In this document: in pieces, positions 61,392 through 64,000 of the stretch
Numbering within the stretch: position 1 is the stretch's first letter
How the letters are laid out: each line of letters starts with the position of its first letter
Program-made: the position numbers and the translations under genes
The notes under the pieces: generated by a model
What the model saw: only the letters and a program-made list of their open reading frames with translations
Told to the model about the DNA's origin: nothing
Database searches by the model: none
Assembly (NCBI RefSeq): GCF_000411255.1
Contig: NZ_KE150413.1
Coordinates: 223,131-287,130, forward strand
Source: Paenibacillus sp. HGH0039
GTDB lineage: Bacteria > Bacillota > Bacilli > Paenibacillales > NBRC-103111
Reading direction: 5' to 3'
DNA length: 64,000 bases

Positions 61392-62975
61392 TCAGTTGGA
61401 AAAAGTCACATACAGGTAAGCGTTGTACGTCTGCTGGCTGGTGCGTTTCTCCGGATTGCGGCTCTGGGTTCTGACCGTAACGGAAGACATGCCCTGCACA
61501 TTGATCTTGGCCGGCAGTTCCTCTTGCTTAAGGAAAGCGGTGCCTGTCCCGAGCTGCACATAAAGATCGACTTTATCCTGAGAGATCAGGTTAACATTCA
61601 GGTACTTCGAGCCATTCGGGGCAAAAGTCTGATTGATCTCGCCCTGGCTCTTCAAGTCCTGCACGGCCGCCGCTCCGGGCGGTGCCGTTACGCCGCCGGT
61701 TTGTCCGCCGTTGTCTTTGCCCGGCTTGCCCGTGCCCGTTCCGGTTCCCGTCGAGGGAATCTCGTCGTGGAACGTCACTTTAAGCGTAGCCGGGTAGGCG
61801 GCTAGCGGTGACCGTTTCTCCGGATTGCGGCTCTGGGACTTGATCCCGATCTGGCTGACGCGGTCTACCTGGACGTACCGGGGCAGCTCTTCCTGACGAA
61901 GGAACGCAATGTCTCCGTTCATATACAGGTACAGATCGGCAGCGTCTTTGGATGTCAGCTCGAGCCGCATATATTTTTTCCCGTTCGGGTAAACGATCGT
62001 GTTGAACTCGCCGTCCCGCTGGAGATCGCGGTCGAACGATCCCGGACCTTCCGCCGCTTCGCCGGGCTTAGGGGCCGGCATCGGAACCGGACGGAGAATA
62101 CCGGTCGGGTTGATGCTGGAATAATTGCCGAGCACTCCCCGCGTCTTCAGATGGTCGAGAATCCGGTGAAGCACCGTCACCGCCTCGGCTCGCGTCAGTT
62201 TGGCCGAAGGATAGAACTTTCCGGCCGCGTCGGCCGTCAGGATGCCCGTTTTGTTCATCTCAATCAGCGCTCCGGCGGCGAGTGCGCTGTAGTCGTCGTA
62301 ATTGGCGCCGCACGTCCCGTCCGCTTCCTTCAGGAAAAGAATCGGGTAAATCCCGCCCGGAGGGAGCTCCGAATTGTAGCGGTTGTCCTTACTCCGGAAA
62401 GATTCCAGCTCGTTCTCGGTATTAAACAGCCGGGTCGTAATATCCTTAAACCGGTTCATGTCGCCGCATACGTTGGTGGATTCCGGTCCCCCGTCTATCC
62501 CGTAAAGTCCGTACAGCATCATGGCCAAATCCCAGCGCGTAAACGCATATTCGGGATTGAACAGAGATTTGCCGTTGCGTGCGGTTACGGTCATATCTCC
62601 TACCGCGACGAACGTATCGCTGATTTCCCGGTAAGCCCAGTGGGAAGAAGGGACATCGACGTACGACGGCCGGCTGTAATTCAATGCGTCCGATCTGAGG
62701 CTCGGCCGGTATTTGTCGAACAGCCGGTAGACCATAACCGCCCATTCCTCTTTGTTTACGTAACGTCCCGGCTTGAAGGTTCCGTCCGGATAGCCCTGCA
62801 GAATCCCGCTTTGGGCCATGAACGTGATGGACTGAACGGCCCAGCTGTATTTGGCACTGTCCACGTCCGGGAACGGAGTGGAGGTCAAGCCCGCGCGCGC
62901 AGGCCCTGCCGGAAACAGCGGCAGAATGAGTAGAATAGCCAGAATGATTTTCAAAGATAAAAGTTTCGTTTTCAT
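61392..62975 (-). CDS. S-layer homology (SLH) domain protein with duplicated C-terminal domain
   Basis: This 527-residue exported protein has a signal peptide (IILAILLILPLFPAGPARA) followed by SLH modules near residues 35-85 (FPDVDSAKYSWAVQSITFMAQSGILQGYPDGTF), about 105-165 and about 255-310. The SLH modules attach it to pyruvylated wall polymer. A Pro-rich linker leads to two 88-residue repeats, about 317-404 and 440-527, joined by a Gly/Thr linker. The repeats share D-L-x3-G-E, P-N-G-x-K-Y, D-L-Y, Q-E-E-L-P and S-R-N-P-E-K-R. I do not recognise this repeat. ATG 62975 follows GAGGA. Confidence 0.88.
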   Translation of the reverse strand: MKTKLLSLKIILAILLILPLFPAGPARAGLTSTPFPDVDSAKYSWAVQSITFMAQSGILQGYPDGTFKPGRYVNKEEWAVMVYRLFDKYRPSLRSDALNYSRPSYVDVPSSHWAYREISDTFVAVGDMTVTARNGKSLFNPEYAFTRWDLAMMLYGLYGIDGGPESTNVCGDMNRFKDITTRLFNTENELESFRSKDNRYNSELPPGGIYPILFLKEADGTCGANYDDYSALAAGALIEMNKTGILTADAAGKFYPSAKLTRAEAVTVLHRILDHLKTRGVLGNYSSINPTGILRPVPMPAPKPGEAAEGPGSFDRDLQRDGEFNTIVYPNGKKYMRLELTSKDAADLYLYMNGDIAFLRQEELPRYVQVDRVSQIGIKSQSRNPEKRSPLAAYPATLKVTFHDEIPSTGTGTGTGKPGKDNGGQTGGVTAPPGAAAVQDLKSQGEINQTFAPNGSKYLNVNLISQDKVDLYVQLGTGTAFLKQEELPAKINVQGMSSVTVRTQSRNPEKRTSQQTYNAYLYVTFSN

Positions 62976-63125
62976 ATCGGGTTCCTCTTCATATCGAGTG
63001 ATGGGTGCGTACAAATACGTGTAAGCGTCGGACACGGCGGTCCGTTTCACTTATCGTTTATATCGGCTGAAGCACCCGCAATTATTAGAAAAGGGCGAGG
63101 CTGGCTGGACTCAATCTCCGTCGAT

Positions 63126-63238
63126 GAGGGGCGGAGCCCGGACCGGACGCCAAAAACCGCAGCAGAGGGACGCAGCCGGGACCGGGCGCTAAAGCCGCAG
63201 CAGAGGGGCGGACGTCGGATTAAACGCCAAAAAACCGC
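63126..63238. repeat. Imperfect tandem repeat, three copies of about 38 bp
   Basis: Copies begin at 63126, 63165 and 63203 with GAGGGGCGGA or GAGGGACGCA and end near CCGCAGCA. They lie between the SLH gene and the permease gene. Not coding as far as seen. Confidence 0.7.
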
Positions 63239-63266
63239 TTCGGCTCTGTGGAGCGAAGCGGTTTCT
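63231..63266 (-). terminator. Terminator of the permease gene
   Basis: AAACCGCTTCG and CGAAGCGGTTT (63232-63242, 63254-63264) pair perfectly; on the minus strand TTTTTT follows. Confidence 0.85.
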
Positions 63267-63322
63267 AAACCGATCACGCTTGGGGTTCACGGAACTCCCG
63301 GATCGGGTTGAATTTATTCCAA

Positions 63323-64000
63323 TCAGTTGGACGCCTTCAGGCTGAATTCATGCTTTTCCTGATCCGGAGTGCTGTGGGCTGCCTGAGCTTTGGAACGGGA
63401 TTTGCCGATGGAAAAAACCAGGTTCAGCACAATCGCCGTGAAGCTTCCGGCTACGATGCCGTTACCGGTCAGAATCTGCACGCTCTCGGGAAGGTGGCTG
63501 AACAGCGTCGGGGCTACCGTTACGCCGAGACCCATGCCTACGGAGCAGGCGACGATCAGCAGATTTTCATGCTGGTTCAGGTCTACCGAGCTAAGCAGTT
63601 TGATACCGGAGGACACGACCATGCCGAACATGGCAATCGTTGCCCCGCCGAGTACGGCGGTCGGGATAAGCATGGTGAGCGCCGCGATTTTAGGCACGGA
63701 GCCGAGCAGGATCAGAATCACGCCCGCGGCAGCGATCACGCTTCTCTTTTTGACTTTCGTCAGCTGGACAAGCCCGACGTTTTGCGAGTAAGTCGTGTAA
63801 GGGAAGGAGTTGAACAGGCCGCCAATAATGCTTGCGAGCCCTTCCGCGCGGTAGCCTCTTGCGAGGTCCCGGTCCGTCAGGTCTTTGTCGCAAATTTTGC
63901 TGAGCGCCATGAACACGCCGGTCGATTCCATGACGGAAACGATGGCCACGAGCGTCATGGTCAGAATGGACGTGAGATGGAAGGTCGGGACGCCGAAATA
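63323..64000 (-). CDS. Xanthine/uracil permease (NCS2 family), C-terminal part (cut by window edge)
   Basis: This is the last 225 codons of a nucleobase:cation symporter-2 transporter. The frame is open to the right edge, so the start lies outside. It shows TLVAIVSVMESTGVF, SIIGGLFNSFPYTTYSQNVGLVQLT and GGATIAMFGMVVSSGIKLL, which best fit xanthine permease PbuX. The cytoplasmic tail is hydrophilic. The exact base transported is a guess from the motif set. Confidence 0.9.
   Translation of the reverse strand, partial: YFGVPTFHLTSILTMTLVAIVSVMESTGVFMALSKICDKDLTDRDLARGYRAEGLASIIGGLFNSFPYTTYSQNVGLVQLTKVKKRSVIAAAGVILILLGSVPKIAALTMLIPTAVLGGATIAMFGMVVSSGIKLLSSVDLNQHENLLIVACSVGMGLGVTVAPTLFSHLPESVQILTGNGIVAGSFTAIVLNLVFSIGKSRSKAQAAHSTPDQEKHEFSLKASN

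Overview
The window is a bacterial chromosome segment with about 58% GC in most genes. It most likely comes from a Paenibacillaceae member (Paenibacillus or a close relative). Support for this includes strong AGGAGG-type ribosome binding sites with many TTG/GTG starts, Firmicute-style sigma-A promoters and U-tailed hairpin terminators. It also includes SLH, DUF2691, YdjO and DUF4183-like proteins, a very large AraC regulator with a membrane sensor half beside a sugar importer, and a cysteine-type OhrR. I see no rRNA, CRISPR array, intact insertion sequence or prophage. There is one tRNA (Thr, anticodon CGT).

Layout. 1-4.3 kb: the end of a formate/nitrite channel gene, an SDR oxidoreductase divergent from a LysR regulator, a small conserved-looking gene, an HPP-like membrane protein, then an AT-rich pocket with an unannotated 58-residue membrane peptide gene. 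4.6-11.4 kb: a complete peptide/nickel-type ABC importer (binding protein, two permeases, two ATPases) followed by an ArsR-like regulator. 11.6-13.7 kb: a siderophore-type binding lipoprotein and an AraC regulator, each behind a Fur box. 13.9-17.5 kb: an ABC exporter with a two-component pair in one operon. 17.7-25 kb: a secreted phosphatase-superfamily protein and a carbohydrate ABC importer (lipoprotein, two permeases, sensor-AraC regulator). 25.3-31.9 kb: oxidoreductase, DedA, MerR-TipAS, a decayed sugar permease, and a GH35 beta-galactosidase. 32-36.9 kb: a Cys-type sulfatase and a 1021-residue orphan protein of unknown family. 37-42.6 kb: an SDR/alpha-beta-hydrolase fusion under a TetR repressor, a YdjC deacetylase, two DUF4183-like proteins, a lipoprotein and 3-methyladenine glycosylase. 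43-50.5 kb: esterase, cytochrome P450, YdjO and cold-shock protein, metallophosphoesterase, SMR transporter, chemotaxis receptor. 50.7-58.4 kb: amino acid antiporter, SDR, Nudix, radical SAM, tRNA-Thr, MFS transporter, DUF2691, isochorismatase-like hydrolase. 58.5-64 kb: Lrp regulator, an orphan UMP kinase behind an attenuator-like leader, a peroxidase-OhrR operon, an SLH protein with a duplicated C-terminal domain, and the end of a xanthine/uracil permease.

How it works together. The gene content suits a soil or plant-litter heterotroph. Peptides and carbohydrates are imported by dedicated ABC systems, GH35, sulfatase and YdjC enzymes trim decorated polysaccharides, and two near-consensus cre sites suggest catabolite control. 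Iron (Fur), peroxide (OhrR), cold (Csp/YdjO) and drug/envelope stress (ABC plus two-component, SMR, MFS, TetR) modules are interspersed.

The least explained parts are listed here in order of interest: the orphan pyrH with a leader peptide, pyrimidine-rich tract and overlapping terminator; the isolated low-GC gene for the 1021-residue protein; the TetR operator pair with an apparently leaderless repressor mRNA; the 58-residue membrane peptide with a convergent terminator that would let an antisense RNA overlap its 3' end; and the duplicated 88-residue domain of the SLH protein.
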